DNA of 64,000 nt, from contig VXBA01001686.1 in NCBI GenBank assembly GCA_013399895.1, forward strand, positions 843,128 through 907,127, written 5' to 3'. The translations under genes were made by a program, and so were the position numbers. Shown piece after piece: positions 1 through 11,904 of the stretch; the first letter of the stretch is position 1; each line of letters begins with the position of its first letter. The DNA comes from Serilophus lunatus. Its lineage: Eukaryota; Chordata; Aves; Passeriformes; Eurylaimidae. The notes below the pieces were generated by a model. That model saw nothing but the letters and a program-made list of their open reading frames with translations, was not told the DNA's origin and did not search any database.

Positions 1-859
1 TGGAGATTTGACTTTCTCAGGGAGTTGTTTATGATGCTGTCAATCAGTTTAGCAGTGTTCTTTCTTGACAGAGAGGAATATGATTACCAGGGAGAGTCCA
101 CCTTTCACATTACTGTGTTGTGTGTATCTTGTCCTTCTTTCCCAGGAATCGATACTGGCTTTGAGAAACCTGACTAGTTGTTAAGCATAGATAGCATCCT
201 TAGGAAGGAAGGAGAAACAGACCTAATGACTGAGCAATTAACCTGGTTCACCTGCTAATCTCCTTTGAAGATGGGGACCTTGAAGCTGACCTACAGTTGA
301 AAACTCTAACTACTAGTGAACCTGCTCCTCTCAACTGATGTGCTCAAAAAAACCCCAAACCCAAATCTCTCTGATGTCTCCCTTACACAGCAGATCAGCT
401 GTTTCATATTTTTCTACACAGCAGCTGCTCTTCCTAGTAAATTACTAGGTAGCAGCCTAACCTAAGGACCACAAGGCTCGGCTAATAAAAGCCAGCTCAA
501 GCTGCAGAGGAAAAGATGAAGACGTTTCTTGCCACTGTTGCTGTGTGTTAAGAGCATCTAAGAATGAAAACAACTCTCAGAGGATTTACAGCCCTTGCCA
601 CACACTGAGTCACAGTACTGAGGATTCAATAACAGGAGCCCTCCAGGTCCTTGAAATGCTTCTTTCAATGAGCATCTACTCCATCATGCCAAGGCTAAAC
701 GTAAACAAACTTTTCTATCCATATACTTATCTCGGCCACATACTGGGTTTTCCTGATAATGTCGCGGCAAGCTCCGAAGGAGAAAGCAGTACAGCTACTC
801 CTTGTGCAGCAGCAATCAAATTATTGCCCTCGAGGCTGGGATACCTTAAGTGATCAGAC
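1..859. other. left flank, nothing recognised
   Basis: Unique-looking sequence of ordinary composition. The longest open frame (545-853, plus) has no splice context or recognisable motif. It becomes GC-rich only as it approaches the CpG island. Confidence 0.6.
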
Positions 860-1318
860 TTGGAGAGCTTGTCTGGGGGCCTTTACAAAAACGTGACGAT
901 AAATTGGTACCTGTGGGGGGGCTGTGAGATGAACTCTGACGGGGAAGAGGTGGAGGAAAGCATGGAGCTAAGGGGTAATGAACGGTACCTCGCTCAGCTT
1001 GAGGAGCATGAGACAGGCCGTAGCCACGGAGGAGGCAGCAGACCTGGTGCTCGGCTGCTGCCACACTGCGGGGCCAGGCCTCGTTTCCCAGCACTCTGTG
1101 CCCGCAGCCCGCACGTTACGGCGGGCGAGACCTGCTTTCCCCGCCGCGCAGCTCCCAGGGCCGCCCGGGCACAGCACGGCGGCGCAGGGCAGGTGGAAGC
1201 CGCTCCCGCCGGGCGGGCGGACCGCGGCGGCCCCGGGAGCAGCTCACGGGGTGTCTTTGCCGCCGCTCTCCGCCTCGCCGGCTGCTGTGCCCGAGGGCGG
1301 AGGGCTGGGGCCGCTCAC

Positions 1319-1660
1319 CTGCGCAGCGGGAGCCGCAGGTGCGGTACCTGTGGGTTACTGCTCCGTACAAGTTCTGCCCACGACTGTGTAAAAGGCGCCC
1401 GCGGATCTCTAGAGCCGCGCGTTGTCCCGCGCTTATCCCTTCGTATTAGGCCCGCCCCGGTAAAATCTCGGCGCGGCAGCCCAGCCCGAGGCTGTGCCGC
1501 TGGCGCCGCAGGTGTGCGGGCAGCAGTACCTCCCGGGCCCCGCAGAGGGCAGGCCGGCCCCGCCGTGGGTCCGGCCCTCGCCGCCCCCTCCCCGCTCCGC
1601 TCCGCGCCGGGCCGGTGGGTGAATCCCGGCCCCAAACCGGGCTGCGACCGCGGGCGAGAG
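1319..1660 (-). other. candidate first exon, leftward transcript
   Basis: On the minus strand the CpG island ends in CGCAG|GTGAGC (exon low end 1319), a consensus donor. The inverted CCAAT box at 1727-1731 and the CACGTCAC site at 1780-1787 are about 70-140 bp upstream of a start near 1640-1660, a normal promoter spacing. The minus frame open through the exon is low-complexity Pro/Ala/Arg, as expected for GC-rich UTR, and coding status cannot be judged. The gene body would lie left of the window. Confidence 0.3.
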
Positions 1661-1715
1661 GCTGTGCCGAGCTGAGAGCCGTGCGGGGCAGGCGTGGCGG
1701 CGGCAGCCACGGCCG
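1500..1715 (+). other. candidate non-coding first exon, rightward transcript
   Basis: The sequence up to 1715 is CpG-island DNA and is followed at 1716 by GTAAGTG, a near-perfect donor. The 5' boundary is not visible, so 1500 is arbitrary. No ATG with a convincing frame precedes the donor, so it would be 5' UTR. The next exon would lie far downstream (candidates at 29.6 and 38.1 kb), implying introns of tens of kilobases. The CCAAT and CRE-like sites downstream of this donor argue against it and for a leftward start. Confidence 0.3.
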
Positions 1716-1799
1716 GTAAGTGATTCATTGGCGTGAGCCGTGACCACCGCGGCAGAAACGGGCTTCCTCCTGAGATGGACACGTCACGGCAGTGGTCTG

Positions 1800-4700
1800 G
1801 CGTCAGTAGTAGGTCCGTTTTGAAGAAGCCTCTTAAATAGATTTTCAGTCCTTCAGTTTACGCTGAAGAGATGCAAAGTGGTTTAAATTTCATTTTAGAG
1901 CTACGTGGAAGCAATACCACTTTAACGCATATCTTTTTAATTGATAATTGTTCTTGGTAATTGAGATATATCCTATTCACCAGGATTTACATTACTTTCT
2001 ACAGATAGAGGGAAGAAGTGAAAGAAATAGAATGCTATCCAATGACCTCTTTTACATTGACTCATTTCCTTTCGCTGTGAAAATAAACTTCCTAAAGCTA
2101 AGAGCGAAGAAAAAAGTAGTTTAAACTATTTTCGTATTTATAACCTCTCTTATAGAGGATCAGACCTTCTCTATTCCAGTGTTGGTGTAATTATGCAGCT
2201 TTAATAGTAGAGTGAGTCTGCACATGATCCTATAGTCAAAGGTCTGAGTGATTTTTGACACTGTGAGGTGCCTTGCTGCACCTCCTGGCTGCAAGGAAAG
2301 GTTACATAGCGGAGTTCAAGACAAACAGAAAGATTAGTCAGTATTTCTGTTTAAATTCAGGTAGAGCAGGGACTAGAGGTAAAATTCTTCTCATTCATGA
2401 TAAGTAGGCTATGAACACATCATCTTTGTTGTAAGCTTTTAATAAGTGTCGAATTCACTCTCATTTGCCAGAGGAGTTATCTTAAATCTTGAAAGAGTCA
2501 CCTTAACACAAGGTCTGACAGCCGCTGGAGAACAGCCATCCTTGCTAATGCCTCATCTGTGTGAGACAACCAAGAGAAAGTGCTAGACATGACTCCAGGG
2601 TGGCTGGGCTCCATCAGCATGCATGGGGGTGCGTGCTGTGGTGGAATTAAGGCTCTGTGTGCCTCTGTCCTTTCTTTTAAAGGAGTGAAAACATACAGGT
2701 TCATCTCCCCATTCAATTTGAGAAGGGTTTTGGAAGAATTTGAAGACACCAGCTCTCAACTCAAAAAGTTGCTCACAGAACCAATGTGCTCTTGATGGTA
2801 ACCTTAATGTGGCATATAGTCTTCTTGTTGGTTCTGGTCCTGTGAATGAGCCCAGTCATGGGGCAATCTTATTTAGTGCCTTCCAGAGCTTGAATAGAAG
2901 AATTGGCATAAGATTACTCAGTGTTGTCAGGGTTTAAGTGGTTCTTCGTATACCTTGCAGCAGCGAATGGGGCTCTGCTGAGACCAGGTGGCAACTTTAG
3001 CACTTATTTTTGATTCTTAGATGCTTAAAGGGACATTTTAGCATGGATTCGTGCACTTTTTGTCACTTGTTGGAAATTCAGGTCAGGCTATTCTTTCTGA
3101 GTAAAAGGAGTTAGCAATATGATAGAAAAAAACTCCCTAGAATAAAGCCAGTTGACCTTAAATCTAATTCAACAGGGTGAGGAATTGTGATCAGAGTTGT
3201 TATTTGTGGCCACAATGGAAGGTATTGATTGGATCCTGAGCTATTTGGACTATCTTGTTTGTATCTTTTAACAATAAGAAAATTTCCTATCAGCCTCTGG
3301 TCCGTAGGAGAGGAAATAAGAAGTGAAGGCAACAATGAGGTTTTAGAGCCTCTGTCTCACTAGTTTCCACTCTTTTAGGCTTCAGTGCACAGAACAGCGT
3401 GACCTCAGAGATACCTTTTTCTTCTTTTGTAGCCATTTTAACTTGACAAGTGTTCTTCTTAGACTGTGTTTATGTGTGAAATGGCTGTAGTTCAGGAAGG
3501 GAAAGGAATTTTTTGTTTATTTCTATAGATTCTGTGGTCATCCACTCTCATCCACTCCTTACTCAGGAATGAGTTCCGTGGCTTTGTGGCTGCCATGGAG
3601 GGCACTGGCTTCTCCTGGTAGAGTCTGTTAGTTCTGATAGCATCCAACCATGGTCCTAGGGTAAAAAAACATCCTAGTAGGTGGTATAGGTGCTACAGGT
3701 GCTTTTATTCCTCTATTTGTCATCACGAGATACTTCAAAGTGTTGTGTTCAGCGAGGAGCTGAGAGGCTGAACAGAGAGCAACATTTCTGAGTAAAATGT
3801 TCAACAAGATCTTCATTAATGAGACTTGGGGTTGCTGTCCTACAATAGTACTCTGGGTAGCAGGAGATATTTGGATGTGTTGTACCCCAGTAGTATCATA
3901 GGTATGATACAAGAAGAGATTCGATGGCTGATGCTTCCAGTTGCTGTGGAAGAGGCCAGGAGTAATATGTGTGGGTGTATGGCATTCTATCTGTGTGCAG
4001 AAGGGTTGGCTGATTTGGGATCTAGTGATGCATGCTGTCTCATGTGTCTGGAGGAGGACCTTGGACACTGAATGTAGCATGTAAGAAATTTTTCATCCAC
4101 CTTCCTGGTGGGGCTGGCTTAAAAGTGTCCCTGACACTTCAAGAAGAACATGGATACTGAACTCTTCTGGATAGCCCTCAGAAGATGGAATCCCACTCCA
4201 TCCTGTAAAGACATCACTTTTATGAGAGCAAATGGGAGTGTAAGTTTCTGGGGGAACATTTCCCTCCGTTTAGGATATGACCAGAAGCCCAGGTAGATAA
4301 GAGCTCAAAGTTGCGTAGTACATGAACATCCTGCCCTTCACCATTTTGCAGGCGTATCCTGGTTCATTTCAGGTTTGCCGCCTGTGCTGAACATTGCTGT
4401 CGAATAGTGTGCTTACGGGAGTGAGGACAATTGAAGAGCAAGATGTCTGTGAAGTCATAGAGTTGTTTTCACTTGTCTGAAAAACCTTTTCCTCCATTTT
4501 TCTTATTCTTTCCTACAGTCTATGGACTCTTTTTATCTTTCATTTGTTTATCAATGGTAATGGCCATTGGCATTTACACCAGCAAAAAAGGAATACCCTC
4601 ATTTGTATGACATTAAGCAAAAACAATGGTTCAGGGTTCAAAGGTTCTAATAATGTTGATTAAAGCAGTGTCTGTGCCTAGTTCTTTAAAAGCTCTTTTG

Positions 4701-6917
4701 AATATTTATTAAAAAAATATTTTTCTTCATTCTAGCTGCTTTATGATGACTTTTATTTATTCTTCATCTATCACTGCACTGATGTTGAGCTTTTTTTTAT
4801 TACTAGAAAATATAGTAGAGCACTATTCCATTTACTTGGAGAAAGGCCATGTATTCCTGACTAATAGGCTGAAATAAAGCAATAAAGAACAGTGTCACAA
4901 GTTTGCATAAAAGCAAAGTTTGTCAGCTCGGGAAAGAGGTACTGCTGCTTTACTACATGTTTTTGAAATATTATAGTTAAGTCCTGGCTTAATCGCTGTA
5001 GTTTAAGTTAGTACCCTGTTTCTGTTCTGGTGCCTCAGGAAGGCGTGTAACATGGTGTGGTGAGACATTACTCAATAACTACCCCAGGAGGAAGGTTTTC
5101 CTTGGGTCTGTTATAAAAAGATTTGCTTTTTAAAAAATTTTTTCAAGTTCTTTTTCTACTTTAAGGAAGTATAAAATGTAGATGACTTTCTCTTGTGGTC
5201 TATAGGAACACTGCGTTTTGTGACAATTGATTTGGTGTTCAATGTTTTTCCTTAAAACAAGACCTTCTCAGTTTATGGTAGTTTAGTTGTATACATTTTC
5301 TGTTAAAACAGAAGAGAGTGGCAACTTCTTTGCTTTCCATGTAGCTTTTCTTAATGTGTATTTCTAGTGTGTGGCTTCTTATTTCTTACTGTTCATTTTA
5401 GCCTTTGGTTGCCATGTAATGGGGAGAGCAAGCTTAAAATGGTTTCAAGAGACCATTTCTTAATGTGAAGACTCACCATGCCTATCAGAAATAACTAACA
5501 ATTAATGCAAATACTGTTCTAATGCTCTTTTGGAGTTGAGTCACACTGATGTTTGTAGCATGAATTTGTAGTACAGGGAAACAGGCGCTGTGTGCTCGGC
5601 ACTCTGCAGCTTCAGGTTTGAAGAGCCATAAGGGAGATCTTGAGTGGGTGGAACTTAGGAGGAGGTAGTAAATAAAGCAAGGCTGGATGTTAATGGCTGT
5701 TTGATATGAGAGAATTAAGCTGAGTAATCTGAGGAGGTGTTGAAGCAGAGGAAAACAAAAAAAAAGTCGAATGTATTCTTGAGCCCATATGTGAAAGTTG
5801 ATGGTTATCTGGTTTGAAGTGTATTAGGAAAGCAAGCAGAGATGAACTTGTGCTTTCAGCCAAAAATAAAGCACATAAAATGTGGTAAAGGCAGGGCAGA
5901 ATAATGAACTTCTAATTTTATTGAGCTGCATGAATTGGATAAACATCTTGTAAATAAATTTGAAACAAATATGATCCCATTTTAAGGGACAGTAGCTTTT
6001 AAAAGTGAAACTTAAGATGTTCACCGTGTTTCTTGATTGTTTGGCTAAAGACAAATGGCTGGATTATGCTCTCTGAGATCTTAAAGCTGCATTACATGAA
6101 GAGTTGGTTATCCTGAAATTAGGAGAAAGATATATCCAGCTGGTAAAAAGCATAGGAGTTTCATAGTCTGGGAATAACTGTGATAATGGAAAGACTCAGG
6201 AAACTGCTTTAACTTCTAGACAGTATTTTACTATATACTTATAGGGAGTAAGTATAGTCTCACTGCTACAATAGTGGAAACTATGAAAACCACCAAGGCT
6301 GAAATAGAAAAGCTGTGATTAATTTTGTTATTTTAATAGTCATGTGGTGATCTACGCAAAGTGCCAGAGATGTTTCATTTAAAATGAATTGTTACTTTTC
6401 TTGCATACTTTCTAAGTAATAAAGCTGAAATGATTTGTAACTGAGCTTATCTGAAATAGATGGATCTATACCGGCAGAGGATTTGTTCAAGTTTCCTGTT
6501 CTGTAGTCATCAAAACAGTTATTTTAATGTTGTAATTCATGGGTTGTTTTAAGAGCTCATTCCCAAACAATGTGCTAATTGGCCTGAAATAGTGTGGTGC
6601 ATGTGGGTGCCCCCTTGTGATTTAAAGTTAAGCATGATCTATTTATTAGAATCCTCAGACATTAAGCCCCTCATGAGTGTTTTAACTATGCTTTAGGGAC
6701 CGAGTGAGTAAATGCATGATATCTTGAAACACGGTATTCAGAGAGATTATTTTATGTTACGAGATTTCTGTGTAAATTAGACTTGCAGTAGAGATTTCCT
6801 TGCAGGCTCCTGTGCTGAATTTCTTGGTGCACTAGCACAGAGTTACAAAGATGAGATAGAGGGTGCAACATATATCCTGGTCTACTTTTGCAGTAAACTA
6901 GAAATGATTAAGCAACT
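1800..6917. other. non-coding stretch, no gene recognised
   Basis: AT-rich, intron-like or intergenic sequence. A plus frame at about 2681-2795 follows a pyrimidine-rich acceptor (…ctttcttttaaag) but stops without a usable donor. Overlapping frames on both strands at 3628-4080 have no motif or splice support. No repeat family was recognised. Confidence 0.5.
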
Positions 6918-6984
6918 GTTAGGGCAAGGGTTGGACTAGATGATCTTGGAGGTCTCTTCCAACCTAGTGATTCTGTGATTCTGT
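6918..6984 (+). mobile_element. CR1 LINE, 3' terminal fragment
   Basis: This carries the characteristic CR1 3' end: a 'ggttggactagatgatctt' core, 'ggtctcttccaacc', then two ATTCTGTG-type octamers in place of a poly(A) tail. Only the last roughly 65 bp can be recognised, consistent with the strong 5' truncation typical of CR1. Confidence 0.85.
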
Positions 6985-9450
6985 AATGGAAAAGCAAGAT
7001 GGGTACTTAGAAGAGTGCAGCATATAAACAGATGCCTGAAACTTATGAATTGAGTTGCATTTCACATAATTTTTCTGTATGTTCTGTTGTTAAGATGTTA
7101 TGCTTTATATTGACACTGCTTCACCGCATTGTTGAGCTTTGGAAGAGGAGCTGAAAAGAGTTTTATAGCTTAGTAAAGCATGGTGAACACTTCAGCAGTT
7201 TGGAATTTAGATTGATGATTTTAACTGGGTGTTCCTGAGAAGCTCATCAGGGATACAAAATTGATTAAGACCTTTCTCCCTCTCCTCCTGCGCCCCCCCC
7301 CCCCCNTCAACTTCATTAGCTGAACAGCTCTATTCCTAATTTTTCAGATTTGCTCAGGCTGTCCCCAGAGTAAGGAAGATGATATTCCGCTGCGTTTCAT
7401 TTGGTCCATGTCAATGATTTCATGACTGTGAGAATGGGGACTGGGTTTTGTTCTCAAATTAAAGGTTATGTTTTCATTGTGGTGAGGTCCCACACTCAAG
7501 AAGCAACTTCTGTAGCAATTGTTACAGTGAGTGAAAACCTACTTTGTGGTTGCTTGCCAAGATCAATGGTTGCATTCCTGCTGCTGAAACTCTCCTGCCT
7601 TGGGACTTGTCATCTCTGGGCTGACTCTAATATGAGAGACATCGAAGGTATAAAACTGGTGGATAATTAGATGTTTTGCTGATGAATAATGATTCAATTA
7701 TATAATTTAGCTATAATATCTGCAAATGGGAGTGAAGTGCAGTATGAAAGAGGCATCATAGGCCGGTATCTGTGAAACGTGAATTAATTCAAACAATGTA
7801 GAGAACATTGGAGACTTCTGCAGTATTTTTGTGAGTGTTATATGTGCTTAATTTTAATTGCTTGATGTTATTCTGCCAAGCTGCATGAAATTAAATAAAA
7901 GGAATCTTACAATGGAACAAACAGGAAATGAAATAATAGGTGGAGTAAGATGTCTCTGGAGAGAATGGCAAGGGATTTTCAGTAATATTTGTGAAGTTAT
8001 TAGATGCGAGAGTCCCATCTGTGTGCTCCAGCAGCCTTGTTTTTCCCACACTCATATAAAACTGCATTACGGAGAGGAGTGAAAGTGAGAAAGGCTGCGT
8101 GCATGAGTAGTAGTGTCTGGATGCAGAGACACTTGGAATGGGTTCCAGAAGGATGCTTTATTATCCTTCTTCCTTCCCTCTTTCTTCACCCCTTACCACA
8201 GCAAATTTGGTTTAGATAGGACATAACCACAAAAAATGAAGGAACAATAACTTGTGAATATTTGTGCCAATGAAGTCTGTTTTCCTATAATGTTGTTCAC
8301 TCTTCACCTATCTGCTCAAGTTGATATCCATCATCTCCCACTCTCCAGTCGCCTTTATTCTTCAGTACACTTCATTTTCATCTGATTGCCCACCATTACT
8401 TGCAGCCTCCCCACACACCCCTGAAACCACTGAGCAGTATCCAGCTCTTTCCCCTTACATTCTTTGAGCCTTATGCTGTAGATGTTGAAACTGTCAGGCT
8501 CAGAATTTACTAGAGGAGCACTGTCAGACTGCACGGCATGTTTTTCAGCCGTTTTTCGTTAGCTTGGGAGAAAGGACAGTTTTGGCTAACTTTGGTATAT
8601 TGTGGACAAGCTCTTCTTACTCTGCCATTACCAGGAGCAATAATGACTTTTCTGGCTCCCTCTCTGTACTGTGGTGGAGTTGCTGTCATCCTTAGGACTT
8701 GTTAAACTGTTTTCTCTAGTGCTGCTTTACCTCTAGCCTTGCCATCCAAAAAAAACAAGCATTTAGCCTGCCTGGGTCCTTCTCTAATGTATAGGTTTTA
8801 TGTTGCTGCAGTTTGGTTAAAGTGGTATATTCAGCATTCCACTGTGACTTGAAGTATACAGAAGAACCAATCTGCTCTTTACCAGGTTAGCATATACCAT
8901 TAGTCAGTTTTGTAGACACTGTTTTCAGATCTTAGTCAATATGCCTCTTTTCTTTCCTTTCCACCTTCCACCCATGCAGTACAATGGAGTTAGCATTTCT
9001 GCTGACTACAGCTCCCACAGGAGCTGATTGAGCTGGTATTACTGTGCTATAAGCCTCCTATTTATGGTTTCCATAAAGTTGAAAGCAGTTCTTGGTGCTG
9101 ATTATATTTTTTTTATTTTTTTTCTGGCCTAAAATTTAATCCAAATTTCATGTGTACCAGGTAACATTTCTTGGGTTTATCAGGTCTTTTCCAAAATTAA
9201 AAAGAAAGCCTTCTCTGTGAAGTTTTCTTAATTCTAAATGGTTTCTGATACTTCTGCTAGAGTAAACATCTTTTGCTCTACATGTAGTCTGTTTTTTGGA
9301 GTGAGTTTAATATGGGACACAAGGCATCAAAACCAGTTTGCTTATTGAACTGTAAGATAGGAATGCTCTATCAGTCCTATTAGCTTCCTCATGGTAAGCA
9401 GTAATAAACTCTTAAATATTGGTATTAAGTTTTCATGCTTTGTCCCTTTT
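6985..9450. other. non-coding stretch, no gene recognised
   Basis: Ordinary AT-rich sequence apart from the C-run at 7293-7306. Frames at 7401-7670 and 7854-8219 have no supporting splice sites or motifs. Confidence 0.5.
7293..7306. repeat. poly-C run ending in an unresolved base
   Basis: Thirteen consecutive C residues are followed by a single N at 7306, inside a pyrimidine tract (ctttctccctctcctcctg…). The N probably marks an uncertain homopolymer length in the assembly. Confidence 0.9.
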
Positions 9451-9685
9451 TTTTATTGGCTTATCAAAATATTTAGGGTTATTTTCAAGAATGAATGTGT
9501 GTGGTAAAAAGATATATTGTTTTGTCACTTCCAAAAGACCCTTCAAAGACAGTGTCATGGGCTTTGCAGAGCAGGTTGGCAGAAGTCTGCATTTTTAGAG
9601 AGAAACGCTCTTTTTCTATTTAATTTTTGCCAACCTTAGAAGCGTCTTAAAAATATGTACCAGAAATAACATTCTGAAAGCTTAC

Positions 9686-9825
9686 CTGTCATTTCTGTGC
9701 AATTAAGCAATGGATGTTCCACCTTCGCTGAGCAAGCAAGAATGTTGCAGCCTAGGGTTACTGTATGTTTGAGCAGGTCTTCGTAAGAAGTTCCTTGTTG
9801 CTGCAGGCTGAGGTTAAATTGCATC
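9686..9825 (-). CDS. candidate internal coding exon, product unknown
   Basis: Read on minus, a strong acceptor (tttttctgtttcag) precedes 140 bp that end in ATGACAG|GTAAGC, a consensus donor. One frame is open throughout: one base, then 46 codons starting MQFNLSLQQQG and ending LNCTEMT, then one base (phase 2 in, phase 1 out). The length is ordinary for a vertebrate internal exon and the peptide is not low-complexity. I do not recognise the protein and see no domain. A possible terminal exon lies just downstream on minus (acceptor before about 9590, stop about 30 bases later, and an AATAAA near 9455), but that is weaker. Chance combinations of splice sites and open frame do occur in 64 kb, so this is the best single candidate rather than a firm call. 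Confidence 0.4.
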
Positions 9826-11904
9826 CTGAAACAGAAAAAGCTTCTGTATCCAAAGCACCAAGTCACCAGCAGGTTATTTAAATGCAGATAAAATATAAGC
9901 CAGGTTGTGTCAGAAGGTGGAAAGAAGGCAGGAGCAACACAAGAGGGATTTGGAAATAGGCCCTGATGACTCAGAAGGGGAAAGGAAGAGAGGTTGCCTT
10001 GCAAGACTGGAGTTTTGGAAGATTCTGTGGTTGCTCAGAGATTTGTCTCTGAACCTCTTTAAGTCCTCAACTCTCATCACTCCCTGGTTTCTATCAAGAG
10101 CTACGCAAGTGTGGAAAAGGCATCCTTGTGAGCACCTAAATTCTGTCGTTGGAGCAAGGGTTGAGTACCAGGTTCTGCACATTGATTTCTGCCTGCCTAC
10201 ATAACCCAAGCTCTGCCACCACATTTGCGCTTCGAGCTTTCTCATGCAGAGATAAGTGTCTGGCACTGAGACTGAGAGAGCATTTATACTTTTTGTCTTG
10301 TAAAATGTTCATATGTACTTTATTTGAGCTCTGATTACATATATTTATATATATATAATATTAATATTATGTATGTGTTTTAATATATAGATATTGACTC
10401 CATTCTTGCATTGTTTTGGCAAAACACATTGTTATTAGTAGATATAAGCCTGAGACATGAGTTAAATAGGATGAAAGTTATCTAAAACAGGATTTGTCTT
10501 GAGGTTTTATTATTTGTGTTCAATATTTTGTATGATTACGTTTCTAGTATGAGTTTTACCAGTTTCATCAGGGAGGAAGCAAATACAAATTGTGTGGTCT
10601 AACAGTTCAGTTTAAATTCCCACTGCACGGCCCCATCAGACACTAGTTTCCCTGACAGTGCCAATGGGTCCTGCCCACCTGTTAATCTCCAATACTGTAT
10701 TCACAGCTGAATAATTTCTAAGTTTGTTTGGTAAAGCCTTGAGACTTTACTGGGACTTCTATCAGGAACCATTTGTATAACTAACAAGTCACAGTCCTGG
10801 AGGGTTGCCATCTGAATGGAGAAAGACACAGCATGTAAATGACACACACAAGCAGAGGGAGAAGAAGAGGTGAGAATGGGATGGCATGGTCAGATTTGGC
10901 TCGGTTTGGTGTTGAAGTTAGTGGGCAATGCTAACCCATCATGGAGTTCAATATCTGCTAACACTGTATGGTCAGGTGCACCATGTAATCCTCTGCAGGT
11001 GAAGCTTCTCCTCAGAAACAGCTTAGCTTCATCCCCGCATCAGTCAAACAATTCCCTGTTGCTCCTTTTACTGAAAAGCTTCTCTAAACTAAACTTTTTA
11101 GCAGCCAAACCGCTGTAATTTTGAATTTAAATTTATTTGTACCCTTTTTAACAAATGTCCATGTATTCCTTCCTCTTTGACCTCTGGTTTGAAGGATTGT
11201 TTTTTTTTTTTTTTTTTTGACAATTTTGGCTTAGATGAATCAGTGGTTTTTACATGAAAAAGGATGGCTTTTACTTCATGAGCATGCTATACAGTAGAGT
11301 TGCTGCAAGTATGCCTCTGTTGACACACTTGAAATACTTTTGAGCTTACTAGTTGATATACTGTTAGCAGCACTGTTGCCACAGTGTAAAGGTCAATACA
11401 AGGTGACTGGGTTCATGATGCTCAGTTTGAGTGTTCTAGTGTTTGGCTTTTTTATAGAACCTGACTTTATTGAGGTTGAAGACCTAAGTCTGCTGCAGAA
11501 AACTTGTGGTCTTCTTTAGAAGGCTTAGTGTACTGTGAATCACCTCAAGCCTCTGGCCAACCTCAGGGCCCTTCTTGAAAACAGTTCTGAAAACAACACT
11601 AGTTACATTTACCTGCTCTCCTGGCTGCACTTTCCTTGTCTCCTGATGGTAACATGCTGATAGTTTGGAATCATCCTGCGCTTGCACTCGCAGTTGTTAC
11701 AGGTGCCACATCTTGCACTATTAACCTTATTTTGCGTTCATTTCATGCTTTTCTTCCCTTCTGATGTTCAACTCTGCCCTGGTAGACCACTGTGAAAGAA
11801 CTTCTTCACTAATGAGCTTCTTTTGGGTACCTTTCCCTTGTTTATTCTTGTAAGTAGGTAATCTGATTTATGCATCTTATACTTCTGCAGACTTTTCTTA
11901 CTTT
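9826..11904. other. non-coding stretch with AT and T tracts
   Basis: No gene recognised. It contains an AT-rich simple tract at about 10339-10375 and a T tract at about 11201-11218. A minus-strand segment near 11630-11730 briefly reads Cys-rich (CGTCNNCEC) but lacks a credible acceptor. Confidence 0.5.

Larger units (their letters stand above)
1000..1800. promoter_or_regulatory. CpG island, probable promoter (possibly bidirectional)
   Basis: This is the only long CpG-dense stretch in the window outside an LTR, and composition drops back to AT-rich at about 1.8 kb. It holds GC boxes in both orientations (gggcggg at 1211-1217, cccgcccc at 1451-1458). An inverted CCAAT box (ATTGG, 1727-1731) and a CRE/ATF6-like CACGTCAC (1780-1787) lie at its right edge. 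The last two would sit upstream of a leftward start near 1640. There is a consensus splice donor on plus (G|GTAAGTG, exon end 1715) and another on minus (CAG|GTGAGC, exon end 1319). No ATG-initiated frame with convincing protein content runs into either donor; the long open frames here are the usual stop-poor result of high GC. The island as promoter is well supported; the direction is inference. Confidence 0.7.

Noticed and set aside
860..1782. Several open frames of 80-270 codons on both strands
   Set aside because: They lie in CpG-island sequence where stop codons are rare. The frames overlap on both strands, are low-complexity (Ala/Gly/Pro/Arg) and have no homology I recognise.
2681..2795. 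Plus frame VKTYRFISPFNLRRVLEEFE… after a good acceptor
   Set aside because: It ends in a stop with no donor before it and no polyadenylation signal close by. It is plausible-looking but unsupported.
11630..11735. Cys-rich minus segment (CGTCNNCEC) suggestive of a CXXC or zinc-binding motif
   Set aside because: There is no acceptor with a pyrimidine tract, the frame is short, and the spacing of the cysteines does not fit CXXC, RING or other families I know.
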